Source: Albidovulum sediminis (GTDB lineage: Bacteria > Pseudomonadota > Alphaproteobacteria > Rhodobacterales > Rhodobacteraceae). From it: a stretch of 60,461 bases of DNA. Positions within the stretch are counted from its first letter, which is position 1, and every line of letters begins with the position of its first letter. The notes under the pieces are model-generated. The model was not told the origin of the DNA. It saw nothing but the letters and a program-made list of their open reading frames with translations, and did no database searches. This document shows positions 27,761-36,357 of this stretch, one piece after another. Made by a program: the position numbers and the translations under genes. The stretch is from NCBI RefSeq assembly GCF_025380365.1, contig NZ_JAOCQF010000002.1, positions 606,841-667,301 of the forward strand. The letters are read 5' to 3'.

Positions 27761-29681
27761 TCCCGGTCGCCTCGGGCCGGGGCGCTCGGTGCGCCATCGG
27801 CTGCTGGCCATCGCCCTGCTGCCGACCCTGGTGATCCTGCCGCTGCTTCTTGGCGCGACCATCATCCGCTGGTCGGGCAAGTTCGACGACCTGCTGATCA
27901 CCAAGGTGAACAGCGACCTTACCGTTGCGCGCCAGTACCTCGAACGCATCCTCGAAACCACCGATGACAGGGTCAGGGCCCTGGCGGAATCGGTCGATTT
28001 CGCGACCCGAGGAAAGAGTGCCGAGGCGATGGAGACCTGGAGGCGGGAACTCGGCCTGGATTATCTCTATCTTCTGGGCACAGGGGGGCGCGTCCTGTCG
28101 ATCAGCCCGGCCACGGGCGCCCCCGCAGGACCGAGTCCGGCCTTCATGGGGACCTCGATCGAGATCCTGTCCAACGCGGAACTTGCCGCGCTGTCGCCCG
28201 ACCTCGCGCAGCGCGCGCGACTTGACCTGGTGCCGACGGCGAACGCCGTCCCGACTGACCGCGCGGCGGAGGACCGCGGAATGGTGGTGCAGACCTTCAT
28301 TCCGGTGACCCTGCCTGACGGCAGTCCCGGCGTGCTGGGCGGAGGTCTGCTGCTGAACCAGAATCTCGTGTTCATCGACACGATCAATGACCTGGTCTAC
28401 CGCGCCGGCAGTCTGCCGGATGGAAGCCAGGGCACCGCGACGCTGTTTCTGGACGATGTCCGCATCTCGACGAATGTCCGCCTGTTCGAAGGGCGCCGCG
28501 CCCTTGGAACACGCGTCTCGGCGGCCGTTCGTGCGCGCGTGCTCGACAAGGGCGAGACCTGGCTGGACCGGGCCTTTGTCGTGAATGACTGGTACATATC
28601 GGCCTATGAGCCCATAGCGGACCGCATGGGAAACCGGGTCGGGATGCTCTATGTCGGCTTTCTGGAGGCACCTTTCGCTCAGGCAAAGCGGGTCACGCTC
28701 TGGCTTGTGGGGCTGGCCTTCCTGGCGGTGACCGTCCTGACCGTTCCGGTCTTCCTGCGATGGGCGCGCAGCGTGTTCCAGCCGCTCGAAAAGGTGACCG
28801 ATACGATGGCCGCGGTGGAAGCCGGCGATCTTGGCGCGCGCACCGGCGTGACCGGCAGCCGGAACGAGGTCGTGAGGGTCGCACAGCATCTGGACCATCT
28901 TCTGGATCAGTTGCAGGTGCGCGACCGGGAACTCCGCCGCTGGAACGAGGAGCTGAATGCCCGCGTGGAGGCGACGACCCGCAAGCTGATCCTGTCGGAA
29001 AAGCTGGCCACGGTGGGCGAGATCACGGCCGCCGCCGCGCATGAAATCAACAATCCGGTCGCCGTCATCCAGGGCAATCTCGATGTCCTGCGCGAAGTCA
29101 TGGCGGACCGCATGTCCGAAGTGGCGACCGAATTCAGTCTGATGGACGAACAGGTCCACCGCATTTCCTCGATCGTGAACCGTCTGCTTCAGTTCGCGCG
29201 CCCGGAGGAATATGCGGGCTGGACGACACGCCTGCATCCGATGGAGGCCGTCGCGGATTGCCTGCCCCTTGTCCGCCACCTGCTGAAGCAGGCGCGGGTC
29301 ACGCTTGAACTCGGGGGAAAGACAAGCCGTCAGGTCACCATGAACCGAACCGAGTTTCAGCAGGTCATCATCAATCTCATCGCGAATGCGACCCACGCGA
29401 TGCCGGATGGCGGGTGTATCACGGTCACGGCGGAAGACGTGGACCAATCGGATGTTCCGGGGGTGCGCCTGAGCGTGCGCGACACTGGCGTCGGGATGGA
29501 CGAAGACACCATCTCCCGCATCTTTGACCCATTCTTCACGACCCGCGGGCCAAACGGCGGAACCGGTCTCGGCCTTTCGATCTGCCGCACGCTCGTGGAT
29601 CGTCAGGGCGGCACTATCGACGTCGAAAGCGCGCCGGGTCACGGCTCTGCCTTCGTCATCTGGCTGCCGGAAGCCGTCTAG
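27753..29681 (+). CDS. Membrane sensor histidine kinase (double-Cache-like sensor, HAMP, HisKA, HATPase)
   Basis: This 642-aa kinase begins with TM1 (about 17-38), then a periplasmic sensor of about 280 residues that reads like a double Cache domain, and TM2 (about 312-335). A HAMP segment and coiled coil follow, then the phospho-accepting His430 in AAAHEINNP, the N-box NLIANATHAM and the G-box GTGLGLSICR near 603. Cache sensors typically bind small organic acids or amino acids; since the next gene is an OFA antiporter, a carboxylate ligand is likely. The start MADPGRLG overlaps the regulator's last codons. Confidence 0.93.
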   Translation: MADPGRLGPGRSVRHRLLAIALLPTLVILPLLLGATIIRWSGKFDDLLITKVNSDLTVARQYLERILETTDDRVRALAESVDFATRGKSAEAMETWRRELGLDYLYLLGTGGRVLSISPATGAPAGPSPAFMGTSIEILSNAELAALSPDLAQRARLDLVPTANAVPTDRAAEDRGMVVQTFIPVTLPDGSPGVLGGGLLLNQNLVFIDTINDLVYRAGSLPDGSQGTATLFLDDVRISTNVRLFEGRRALGTRVSAAVRARVLDKGETWLDRAFVVNDWYISAYEPIADRMGNRVGMLYVGFLEAPFAQAKRVTLWLVGLAFLAVTVLTVPVFLRWARSVFQPLEKVTDTMAAVEAGDLGARTGVTGSRNEVVRVAQHLDHLLDQLQVRDRELRRWNEELNARVEATTRKLILSEKLATVGEITAAAAHEINNPVAVIQGNLDVLREVMADRMSEVATEFSLMDEQVHRISSIVNRLLQFARPEEYAGWTTRLHPMEAVADCLPLVRHLLKQARVTLELGGKTSRQVTMNRTEFQQVIINLIANATHAMPDGGCITVTAEDVDQSDVPGVRLSVRDTGVGMDEDTISRIFDPFFTTRGPNGGTGLGLSICRTLVDRQGGTIDVESAPGHGSAFVIWLPEAV

Positions 29682-29682
29682 G

Positions 29683-29721
29683 CCGGCCAGTCTGTCCGGC
29701 CTTTCCGGACAGACTGGCCGG
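29683..29721. terminator. Perfect 17-bp inverted repeat after the kinase gene; terminator or activator site
   Basis: CCGGCCAGTCTGTCCGG (29683-29699) and its exact complement (29705-29721) flank a five-base loop (CCTTT). It begins two bases after the kinase stop, so it can act as a transcription end, though no T-run follows. Its centre lies about 80 bases before the sigma-54 promoter, which is also the usual place for an NtrC-type activator to bind (TGTCCGG-N5-CCGGACA). Confidence 0.65.
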
Positions 29722-29781
29722 ATCTTTCCGGATCTCGCTTATAAGAAATTGATTCTAATGCGATATATCGTCGCGCGGAAC

Positions 29782-29797
29782 TGGCACGATCTGCGCA
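29782..29797 (+). promoter_or_regulatory. Sigma-54 (-24/-12) promoter of the OFA antiporter gene
   Basis: TGGCACGATCTGCGCA matches the sigma-54 consensus TGGCACG-N4-TTGCA. The -24 half is perfect, the -12 half differs at two bases, and GG and GC are exactly ten bases apart (29783-29784 and 29795-29796). Transcription would begin near 29808, about 95 bases before the ATG. The sigma-54 regulator is encoded just upstream. Confidence 0.75.
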
Positions 29798-29903
29798 TTC
29801 ACCCTGATCGGGAAACTGTCGCGTCCTTTCGGAGGAGCAGGTGGAAACCTGTGGAGAGGCGCGCCACCCGATAGCCGGCCGCAAGGGCCGAGGGAGAGAG
29901 AAA

Positions 29904-31556
29904 ATGACTGCAATCACCGAAGGGATCACCGACGGCGGCACTGGTCTGCTGGACCGGGAAAGGATCGTCGCGAAACCGGGCTTCAACCGCTGGCTCGTGC
30001 CGCCTGCGGCGCTGGCCATCCATCTTTGCATCGGCATGGCCTATGGCTTCTCGGTCTTCTGGCTGCCGCTGACCAGCGTCATCCCGGGCGAGGCGACCGA
30101 CGCCTGCAAGAGCATGGGCCTGATGACCGCGCTCTTCACCACCGAGTGCAACTGGCGCATTGCCGATCTCGGCTGGATATACACGCTGTTCTTCGTGCTG
30201 CTGGGCTGTTCGGCGGCGGTATGGGGTGGCTGGCTGGAGCGGGTCGGCCCGCGCAAGGCCGGGTTCGTCTCGGCGCTCTGCTGGTCGGGCGGTATCTCGG
30301 TGGCGGCGGTCGGCGTGATGACCCACCAGCTCTGGCTGATGTGGCTGGGCGCCGGCGTCATCGGCGGCGTCGGCCTGGGACTGGGCTACATCTCGCCCGT
30401 CTCCACACTGATCAAATGGTTTCCCGACCGGCGCGGCATGGCTACCGGCATGGCGATCATGGGCTTTGGCGGCGGCGCCATGGTCGGTTCGCCCCTTGCA
30501 CAGAAGCTGATGGAGCATTTCCGCACCGACACGACCGTGGGGGTCTGGGAAACCTTCCTCGCCATGGCGGTCATCTACCTGGTCTTCATGATGGGCGGGG
30601 CCTTCGGCTATCGCATTCCGCCCGCGGGCTGGCAGCCGGAAGGCTGGACGCCGCCCGCCAAGACCAGGAAGGCGATGATCACCGAACACCACGTCCACCT
30701 GAAGAACGCCCACAAGACCATGTCCTTCTGGATGATCTGGATCGTGCTGTGCATGAACGTCTCGGCCGGGATCGGCGTGATCGGGGCGGCCTCTCCGATG
30801 CTTCAGGAGATCTTCGCGGGGAACCTGATCGGGCTGCCGGGCGTCGCCTTCGCCGATCTGGACGCCGACCAGAAGCTCCAGATCGCCGCGATCGCTGCGG
30901 GTTTCACCAGCCTGCTTTCGCTCTTCAACATCATGGGCCGCTTCTTCTGGGCCTCGATCTCTGACAAGTTGGGACGCAAGAACACCTATTATATCTTCTT
31001 CCTTCTCGGGATCGCGCTTTACGCCTCGGCCCCGACTTTCGCCTACTCGGGCAACCAGATCATCTTCGTGGCGGCCTTCTGCATCATCCTGTCGATGTAC
31101 GGGGGTGGCTTCGCGACCGTGCCGGCCTATCTGGCCGACATCTTCGGCACACAGTTCGTAGGTGCCATCCATGGCCGGTTGCTCACCGCCTGGGCCACGG
31201 CAGGCATCCTTGGGCCGGTGGTCGTGAACTATATCCGGCAGTATCAGGTCGATCGCGGCCTGTCCGGCGCCGATGCCTACGCGGCGACGATCTACGTCCT
31301 CTGCGGAATGCTGGTGGTCGGCCTGATCGCAAACGCCTTCGTCCGCCCGCTGGCTGACAAATGGTTCATGTCGCCCGAGGAGGTCGCCTCGCTACAGGCG
31401 AAATCGGCCAGCGACGAGGCGAAGATCCGGCATGGATCCTTCGGCATCGACAAGGGCCGGTTCGACCTGCCCGCGCTTGCCGCCTGGGCTGTGGTCGGGA
31501 TCCCGGTTCTGTGGGGGGCCTGGTTCACCCTTGTCAAGACAGCGGCGCTGTTCTGA
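29904..31556 (+). CDS. OFA family MFS antiporter (oxalate/formate antiporter-like)
   Basis: This 550-aa major-facilitator protein has about 12 TM helices. Family marks are GMAYGFSVFWLPL in TM1, the cytoplasmic loop GWLERVGPRKAGF and the repeat-equivalent SDKLGRKNTYY in the second half. Loops of the first half and the region around 225-255 are longer than in most MFS proteins, as in this family. Transport of a small mono- or dicarboxylate is expected. The start at 29904 follows an AGGGAGAGAG ribosome site. The upstream two-component pair and sigma-54 promoter suggest induction by an external carboxylate. Confidence 0.88.
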   Translation: MTAITEGITDGGTGLLDRERIVAKPGFNRWLVPPAALAIHLCIGMAYGFSVFWLPLTSVIPGEATDACKSMGLMTALFTTECNWRIADLGWIYTLFFVLLGCSAAVWGGWLERVGPRKAGFVSALCWSGGISVAAVGVMTHQLWLMWLGAGVIGGVGLGLGYISPVSTLIKWFPDRRGMATGMAIMGFGGGAMVGSPLAQKLMEHFRTDTTVGVWETFLAMAVIYLVFMMGGAFGYRIPPAGWQPEGWTPPAKTRKAMITEHHVHLKNAHKTMSFWMIWIVLCMNVSAGIGVIGAASPMLQEIFAGNLIGLPGVAFADLDADQKLQIAAIAAGFTSLLSLFNIMGRFFWASISDKLGRKNTYYIFFLLGIALYASAPTFAYSGNQIIFVAAFCIILSMYGGGFATVPAYLADIFGTQFVGAIHGRLLTAWATAGILGPVVVNYIRQYQVDRGLSGADAYAATIYVLCGMLVVGLIANAFVRPLADKWFMSPEEVASLQAKSASDEAKIRHGSFGIDKGRFDLPALAAWAVVGIPVLWGAWFTLVKTAALF

Positions 31557-31564
31557 ACCGGCAT

Positions 31565-31592
31565 GACGCGCGCCTCCGAGGCGGCGCGCGTC
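31565..31592 (+). terminator. Terminator hairpin after the OFA antiporter gene
   Basis: GACGCGCGCC (31565-31574) pairs perfectly with GGCGCGCGTC (31583-31592). It begins nine bases after the stop codon and is followed by a short pyrimidine-rich stretch. Confidence 0.65.
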
Positions 31593-31807
31593 TCATTCCA
31601 GGTCCGGTCACTTGCGAGGGGCTGCGCAAATCATCACCTGATTGCGCGGCGTTTCGATATGTCACCCCTGCTTCGCCGGGGTCGTTGCTTCCGCGTGGCC
31701 AGCCGGTTCCTTGCTTGCGGAACACGTAGATAGTGCGAAGGCAGATCTCAGAAGCCCGTAGGAGAGCCGCTGGCGGGGCATTCTCTCACTGCGCATGGTT
31801 GGGCACC

Positions 31808-32896
31808 GGCGTTGTTGCGTAACTCACGCGTGCGTCACGATATCCCCTTTCCCCTACGGCATCAGCTTGCGCGAACGATTTCGGCCATTCCGAGAGCCGA
31901 GAAGCGGTTCATTAGTGCGATGCGGATCTGGATTTCGGCGGTCTGGCGGTCCGGGTCTCTTGCGGCGATGCGTTCGCCGAAGGCCTTCAGGCACCGCATC
32001 TTTGCTTCGATCCGGCTTCGGACATGGTATCCGGTCCAGCGTTTCCAGAACGCCCGGCCGTAGTATCGAGTGGCGCGCAGGGTTTCGTTTCGGGCGATCG
32101 CGGCCGGGCAGTCCTCTCTCCAGGGCCGGCCGTTCTTGCGGATCGGAATGATCGCCGTGGCCTCGCGGTCAATGATGGCGGTGTGACAGCGGCGCGTATC
32201 ATAGGCTCCGTCGGCGGTCACCGTGCCGATGTCTTCGCCCTTTGGGATCTGGTCCAGCAGGTCTGGCAAGACCGGACTGTCGCCGTCGCTGCTGGAGGTA
32301 AACTCCACCGCTCGAATGTCAGACGTGGCGGTGTCCATGGCCAGATGGACCTTGCGCCATTGGCGTCGGCCCTGAACGCCGTGCTTGCGTGCCTGCCATT
32401 CGCCATCACCGAGGAACTTGATGCCCCTCGCCGGTTCGCTCGAACCGGTGGCACTCACCGGCTCGATGTCCACCAGCAGGTTCAGGGGGCCATCGGCGCG
32501 ACGATACGGGATCTGGACGGCCAGCGTCTTCTGGCGTCGGCACAAGGTGGAGTAGTCAGGCACCGCCCAGTCCAGGTCCGCCATCTTCAGCAGGCTGGCC
32601 ACCATTCCGGTCGTTTGCCGGAGCGGCAGCTTGAACAGGACCTTGATCGACAGGCAGAACTGGATCGCTGCGTCGGAAAACACCGCAGGCCGACCGGGGC
32701 TGCCGTCATGCGGCGCAAACCAGGTCATGTCCTTGTCCAGCCAGATCAGCAGTGATCCTCGCTTGCGCAGAGAGGCCGTGTAGCTGGACCAGTTCGTTGC
32801 GCGGTAGCGGGCAGGGAGTGGCTTGCTCATGCGGTCCCTCTAACCGCATGGATGCACGATGTGAATCCTCAAAGGCCAGAGTTCTGCAACAACGCC
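31808..32896. mobile_element. IS5-family insertion sequence
   Basis: The 1089-bp element is bounded by imperfect inverted repeats GGCGTTGTTGCGTAACTC (31808-31825) and the complement of GGCGTTGTTGCAGAACTC (32879-32896). Matching GGCAC bases just outside on both sides (31802-31806 and 32899-32903) may mean the true ends lie a few bases further out. It encodes one transposase on the minus strand. I see no target-site duplication. It interrupts the cytochrome b561 gene on the right. Confidence 0.85.
31862..32830 (-). CDS. IS5-family transposase
   Basis: This 322-aa DDE transposase looks intact. The N-terminal region has the family stretch GRPAVFSDAAIQ. Candidate catalytic acids are in HLAMDTATSD, TVTADGAYD and RSRIEAKMRCLK. 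The DNA-binding N-terminus NWSSYTASLRKRGSL matches the IS903-like group. It lies within the inverted repeats of the element. Confidence 0.92.
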   Translation of the reverse strand: MSKPLPARYRATNWSSYTASLRKRGSLLIWLDKDMTWFAPHDGSPGRPAVFSDAAIQFCLSIKVLFKLPLRQTTGMVASLLKMADLDWAVPDYSTLCRRQKTLAVQIPYRRADGPLNLLVDIEPVSATGSSEPARGIKFLGDGEWQARKHGVQGRRQWRKVHLAMDTATSDIRAVEFTSSSDGDSPVLPDLLDQIPKGEDIGTVTADGAYDTRRCHTAIIDREATAIIPIRKNGRPWREDCPAAIARNETLRATRYYGRAFWKRWTGYHVRSRIEAKMRCLKAFGERIAARDPDRQTAEIQIRIALMNRFSALGMAEIVRAS

Positions 32897-32903
32897 CTGT
32901 GCC

Positions 32904-33169
32904 GCCGAGGTACCGGGGGCATGGCCGGGCACGCCATGGCGGAAGCGGAGGACAAGGCGGGCAATCACGGCCAAGAGGATCACGAAGCCGATGCTGACAT
33001 GGAACATGGCCCAAGCCATGTCGGCATCGGCGGGGGCCTGGCCGGCCTCACGCGCATCGACGACGGCGACGATGGCGCTGTTGAAGCCGATCTGCAGGAT
33101 GACCCCGATCACGGCGATCCAGTGCAGCCAGATCTGGGCGGGGCGGTAGGTGGCGGGGGTGTCGGACAT
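32904..33169 (-). pseudogene. Cytochrome b561, cut off by the IS5 element
   Basis: The reading starts MSDTPATYRPAQIWLHWIAV, a typical b561 N-terminus with the first haem-ligand His, then a second helix AMFHVSIGFVILLAVIARLV with another His and RFRHGVP. Homologous sequence ends at the insertion-sequence border, about residue 88 of an expected 170-190. The frame then continues through the IS end to a chance stop at 32840. The missing half, with the other haem ligands, is not found on the far side of the element. The gene is dead as written. Confidence 0.8.
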
Positions 33170-33191
33170 GATGGGGTCTCCATGTTGGGGG

Positions 33192-33836
33192 TCAGGCAGC
33201 GGTGAGGCGGGGGCGAAGGGTCCAATACCAGACGCGGTAGGCCTCCAGCGCGACCAGCGGGCCGAAGTGGACGAGCGCGGGGGCCACCCCGCCCCAGTCG
33301 TTCAGCGCGGCCCAATGGGCCAGCGTCAGGACGGCCGCTGCATAGGTCCAGCGCTGCAGCCACTTCCACCAGCGGCCCATGCGGCGCACGAACCAGTCAT
33401 GCGAAGTGACGGCCAAGGGCACAAAGATCAGGAAGGCAACCCAGCCGATCCAGATGTGGAACTTCGGCAGGTCCGTGAGCACCGGGTCGAGCGCGGCCAT
33501 GTCGATCAGGTAGAGTATCGTGTGGAGGAGCGCATAGCCGAAGGCCGCGACACCCAGATAGCGGCGGTTCCGCTTCATCCACTGCGGCCCGCGCCAGCCG
33601 CGCAAGAGCATGGCCAGGGGCGTGGCCATCATCGCGACGATCAGGAAGCGGGCCGAGAACTCGCCCGAGGGATGGATCATCTCGTGGATCATCGCCGCAG
33701 GCGTGGCCGAGGTGAAGATCGCCACGGTCATCACCACACCGGGCAAGGCGAACAGCGCCCAGAGGCCATAGGGGTACAGAAGGCTTTTCAGCAGCGACGG
33801 CGTTTGAGCAGTTTCAATGGGGCTTTGCAGGGTCAT
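33192..33836 (-). CDS. Ferric-reductase-like membrane protein (MsrQ/YedZ-type haem-binding fold)
   Basis: This 214-aa protein has about six TM helices and His residues spaced for haem binding (SGEFSAR context, ALLHTILYL, FHIWIGWVAF, LTLAHWA). MsrQ-type subunits carry electrons to periplasmic methionine-sulfoxide reductase MsrP, but no msrP lies here. It sits between the VOC protein (four-base overlap) and the broken cytochrome b561 gene, so the operon contained two membrane haem proteins in sequence, suggesting electron transfer connected with quinone chemistry. Confidence 0.82.
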   Translation of the reverse strand: MTLQSPIETAQTPSLLKSLLYPYGLWALFALPGVVMTVAIFTSATPAAMIHEMIHPSGEFSARFLIVAMMATPLAMLLRGWRGPQWMKRNRRYLGVAAFGYALLHTILYLIDMAALDPVLTDLPKFHIWIGWVAFLIFVPLAVTSHDWFVRRMGRWWKWLQRWTYAAAVLTLAHWAALNDWGGVAPALVHFGPLVALEAYRVWYWTLRPRLTAA

Positions 33837-34768
33837 GCTGCATTCTCCTTCCGGTGTTCGGTGTTGCGCAGGGCCAGGGTCAGGGTGACGCCTGCGGGGT
33901 CTGTCCCGGTCAGAACGCCCGAGCCTGAAGATTCCCTCAGGTGAACCCTTGCGGCGACGAAGGTGTCGGTGTCGGGTGTCTCCAGCCGATAGGACAGAAG
34001 TTGGGCCGATCCGACAGGCGCGGGCCGCGCCGCGGGTCCTGCCCAGAGGTTCATCGCCAGCCGGTGGGTGTAGGGTGCCCCTGTCCCCATGTCGGCCATG
34101 CCGAAGTCGGCAAAGGTCAGGTTGCGCGCAAAGCCCAGGGCCTCAAACCAGGTCAGCGAGGGGTCAAGGGCGGGCACATGCAGGTGAAGATGCGCCACCG
34201 TCACGTCGCGGTGCAGGGGAAGGGATGGGTTGGTGCCGCCGGCCCCGGCGAGTTCCGCCAGCAGGTCCAGCTGCTCGCGTCCGCTGTGGGCGCGCCCATC
34301 GACGTCGAACATGGCGAACAGGCCTCGGTCAAAACTGAACCGGCCAAAGCGTTCCGGCGTCTCGAAAGCGATCTCTATGCCGTGGCCATCGGGGTCGCTG
34401 ACATAAATCGCCTTGGACATCAGGTGATCGACCGGCGAGAACGGGAGGCGGAGGTCGATGAACCGCTGCATCCGGCGGGTGAACTCGGCCTGGCTCGGCA
34501 TACGGAAGGCCACGTGGTACATGCCCGCATATCCCTTCGCGACCGGGCTGGTGGCACCGGGTTGAAGCACCACCAGCGTCCGGTCCGGGGTGCCGAGCGC
34601 GAGGCCCGGACCCAGCTCGGGGCGCCGGACGAAGCCTACGACTTCGGTCCAGAACGCCTCGGCGCGGTCAAGGTTGGTGACCGACAGGGTCAGCGGGCCC
34701 CAGGTCAGCCGTTCGGGAAGATTGTCGGCTGCGCGTTGCCGGGCAAGGGCAAGGGCTGGCGTGTCCAT
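33833..34768 (-). CDS. VOC family protein (CatE-like ring-cleavage/glyoxalase fold)
   Basis: This 311-aa protein has two tandem vicinal-oxygen-chelate modules. Metal-ligand candidates are His in GPLTLSV/YHVAFRM, Glu in GIEIAFETPE, and His in VAHLHLHVPAL of the second module. Length and layout match the CatE/YfiE-type group that removes catechol or quinones. It lies between the DoxX gene and the ferric-reductase-like gene, all leftward, as in catDE-type pairs. Confidence 0.88.
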   Translation of the reverse strand: MDTPALALARQRAADNLPERLTWGPLTLSVTNLDRAEAFWTEVVGFVRRPELGPGLALGTPDRTLVVLQPGATSPVAKGYAGMYHVAFRMPSQAEFTRRMQRFIDLRLPFSPVDHLMSKAIYVSDPDGHGIEIAFETPERFGRFSFDRGLFAMFDVDGRAHSGREQLDLLAELAGAGGTNPSLPLHRDVTVAHLHLHVPALDPSLTWFEALGFARNLTFADFGMADMGTGAPYTHRLAMNLWAGPAARPAPVGSAQLLSYRLETPDTDTFVAARVHLRESSGSGVLTGTDPAGVTLTLALRNTEHRKENAA

Positions 34769-34790
34769 GTCGGCCTCCTGCTCGCAAGGA

Positions 34791-35216
34791 TCAGGCGCGG
34801 GGCGCGATGGGGGCCTTGCGGGCCCGGCCCCAGAGCACCAGAACCGCCAGCGCCACGTAGATCAGGTTGAAGGGCAGCGGTTCGAACTCGACCCGGATGG
34901 CGTGGAAAGGGATGGCCAGCGCCTGGATCGCCAGAAGGCCTGCGGCGGCCCAGACTGTCAGATGCGGCATGATCCGGGTCGCCGCGGGCAGGATCAGGCC
35001 GAGGGCGCCCAGCACCTCCACCACGCCGATGAAGCGGGGCAGCGCGATCGGCACTTCGGTCATCCAGACCGCGCCCATCTTGGCGGCTTCTTCCGGGGGC
35101 AGGAAGTGGAACCAGGCGCCCATCAGGTAAAGGCCCGCAAGGGCGATCTGCGCGGCACAGAGGCCGATGTGCCAGCCGCGGCTGGGGGTGGCAGGGGCGG
35201 TCGATGTCATGGTCAT
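34791..35216 (-). CDS. DoxX family membrane protein
   Basis: This 141-aa protein has four TM helices (about residues 15-37, 62-85, 88-108, 115-135) and the DoxX features GLYLMGAWFHFLP and FIGVVEVLGALGLILPA. DoxX/CatD proteins accompany VOC proteins in quinone and thiol stress responses. It is the first gene of the leftward operon and is divergent from a LysR regulator. The start MTMTSTAP is set at 35216; longer frames run through the promoter region. Confidence 0.9.
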   Translation of the reverse strand: MTMTSTAPATPSRGWHIGLCAAQIALAGLYLMGAWFHFLPPEEAAKMGAVWMTEVPIALPRFIGVVEVLGALGLILPAATRIMPHLTVWAAAGLLAIQALAIPFHAIRVEFEPLPFNLIYVALAVLVLWGRARKAPIAPRA

Positions 35217-35286
35217 GGTTTGTCCTTCTGGCTTTTGGGCGCATGGGGCCCGGTGAGATGTGTGCCCAGAGATACCCGGTCCTCCG

Positions 35287-35303
35287 GCGCCAATCATTGG
35301 CGC
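35287..35303. promoter_or_regulatory. 17-bp palindrome in the divergent DoxX/LysR promoter region
   Basis: GCGCCAAT-C-ATTGGCGC is a perfect inverted repeat with an ATC-N-AT core, located 70 bases upstream of the DoxX start and 150 bases before the LysR gene. It fits a regulator site, most simply for the neighbouring LysR protein. Confidence 0.5.
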
Positions 35304-35451
35304 GCGGGTGAAGGCTGTCTTTGCTGACAGCTGATGATCCTTGCCGCTGTCCCGGGCATTCCGCATTGATCGGAAAGCGCGGCGCCATTAGGTTGCCTGC
35401 AGGGAAAGTGACCCGGGCCAGTCTGCCTGGCCGGTTCGGCAGGAGGAAACC

Positions 35452-36357
35452 ATGGACAGCCTGCTGAGCCTGCGGGTCTTTGCCGCCGTGGCCGAGGCGA
35501 AAAGCTTCGCCGCCGTTGCCGACCGCTTGAACCTCTCGGCCGCGATGACCAGCAAGCATGTCCAGCACATCGAGGCCGAGGTCGGCGCGCGGCTGCTGAA
35601 CCGCACCAGCCGCAGGGTTAGCCTGACCGAGGCGGGGGCACTCTACCTTGCCGCCGTGCGCCCGCTGCTGGAGGGGCTGGACGAGGCAGGGGCGCGTCTG
35701 GCGCAATCGACGATCGACCCGCGCGGGACGCTGAAGATGTCCCTGCCGGTCTGGCTGGCCGAACCCGGCGTTGTCCGCGTGCTGGCTGCCTATCGCGCGC
35801 GGTATCCGGAGGTCATGTTCGACCTCGACTTCAGCGGGCGGCAGGTGAACCTGGTCGAGGACGGCTATGACCTCGCGCTGCGCGTGAGCCCCGCGCTGGA
35901 CGAGGGGCTGATCGCCCGGCGGCTCATCGACATCACCTTCCGCATGGTGGCGACTCCTGCCCTGCTCGACTGCATCGGCCGCCCAGGGCGGATCGAGGAT
36001 CTGACCGGCGCACCCTTCCTCGCCTACAGCCCGGTCAGCGCCGGGGGCCGCGTCCGCCTGGGCCTCGGCCCGAACGCGCCCGAGGTGCGGATGACCCCCG
36101 TCCTGCAAAGCGCAAATGAAACCGTGCTGTTCCAGGCGGCACTCGAAGGCATGGGCATCGCCATCATGCCCCACATGGTCGCCCGCGCCCATCTGGACGA
36201 GGGGCGACTCGAACGCCTGCTGCCCGACCTGCCCGCACCCACGGTCGCCCTCTCGGCCATCTACCCCGACCGCAGTTATCTGCCCGCCAAGACCCGCAGC
36301 TTCCTGGACTTCCTCGCCGGCCCGGAAGGCTTTGGTGGCCCGCTGGGTGCACTGTGA
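35452..36357 (+). CDS. LysR family transcriptional regulator
   Basis: This 301-aa protein has an N-terminal winged helix (LSLRVFAAVAEAKSFAAVADRL, then LLNRTSRRVSLTEAG) and a periplasmic-binding-like effector domain (about 90-295). It is divergent from the DoxX-VOC operon and likely controls it. An AGGAGG ribosome site lies six bases before the ATG. Confidence 0.94.
   Translation: MDSLLSLRVFAAVAEAKSFAAVADRLNLSAAMTSKHVQHIEAEVGARLLNRTSRRVSLTEAGALYLAAVRPLLEGLDEAGARLAQSTIDPRGTLKMSLPVWLAEPGVVRVLAAYRARYPEVMFDLDFSGRQVNLVEDGYDLALRVSPALDEGLIARRLIDITFRMVATPALLDCIGRPGRIEDLTGAPFLAYSPVSAGGRVRLGLGPNAPEVRMTPVLQSANETVLFQAALEGMGIAIMPHMVARAHLDEGRLERLLPDLPAPTVALSAIYPDRSYLPAKTRSFLDFLAGPEGFGGPLGAL

Noticed and set aside
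24689-27961. 1090-codon minus-strand open frame
   Set aside because: It is antisense to the LivF, LivH and response-regulator genes and has a low-complexity Arg/Gln/His-rich composition.
32840-32903. Continuation of the cytochrome b561 frame into the IS5 end
   Set aside because: The residues after about 88 are encoded by the insertion-sequence border and have no b561 similarity.
31799-32912. 9-bp target duplication at the IS5 element
   Set aside because: Left TTGGGCACC and right CTGTGCCGC do not match; the shared GGCAC is inverted and belongs to the element ends.
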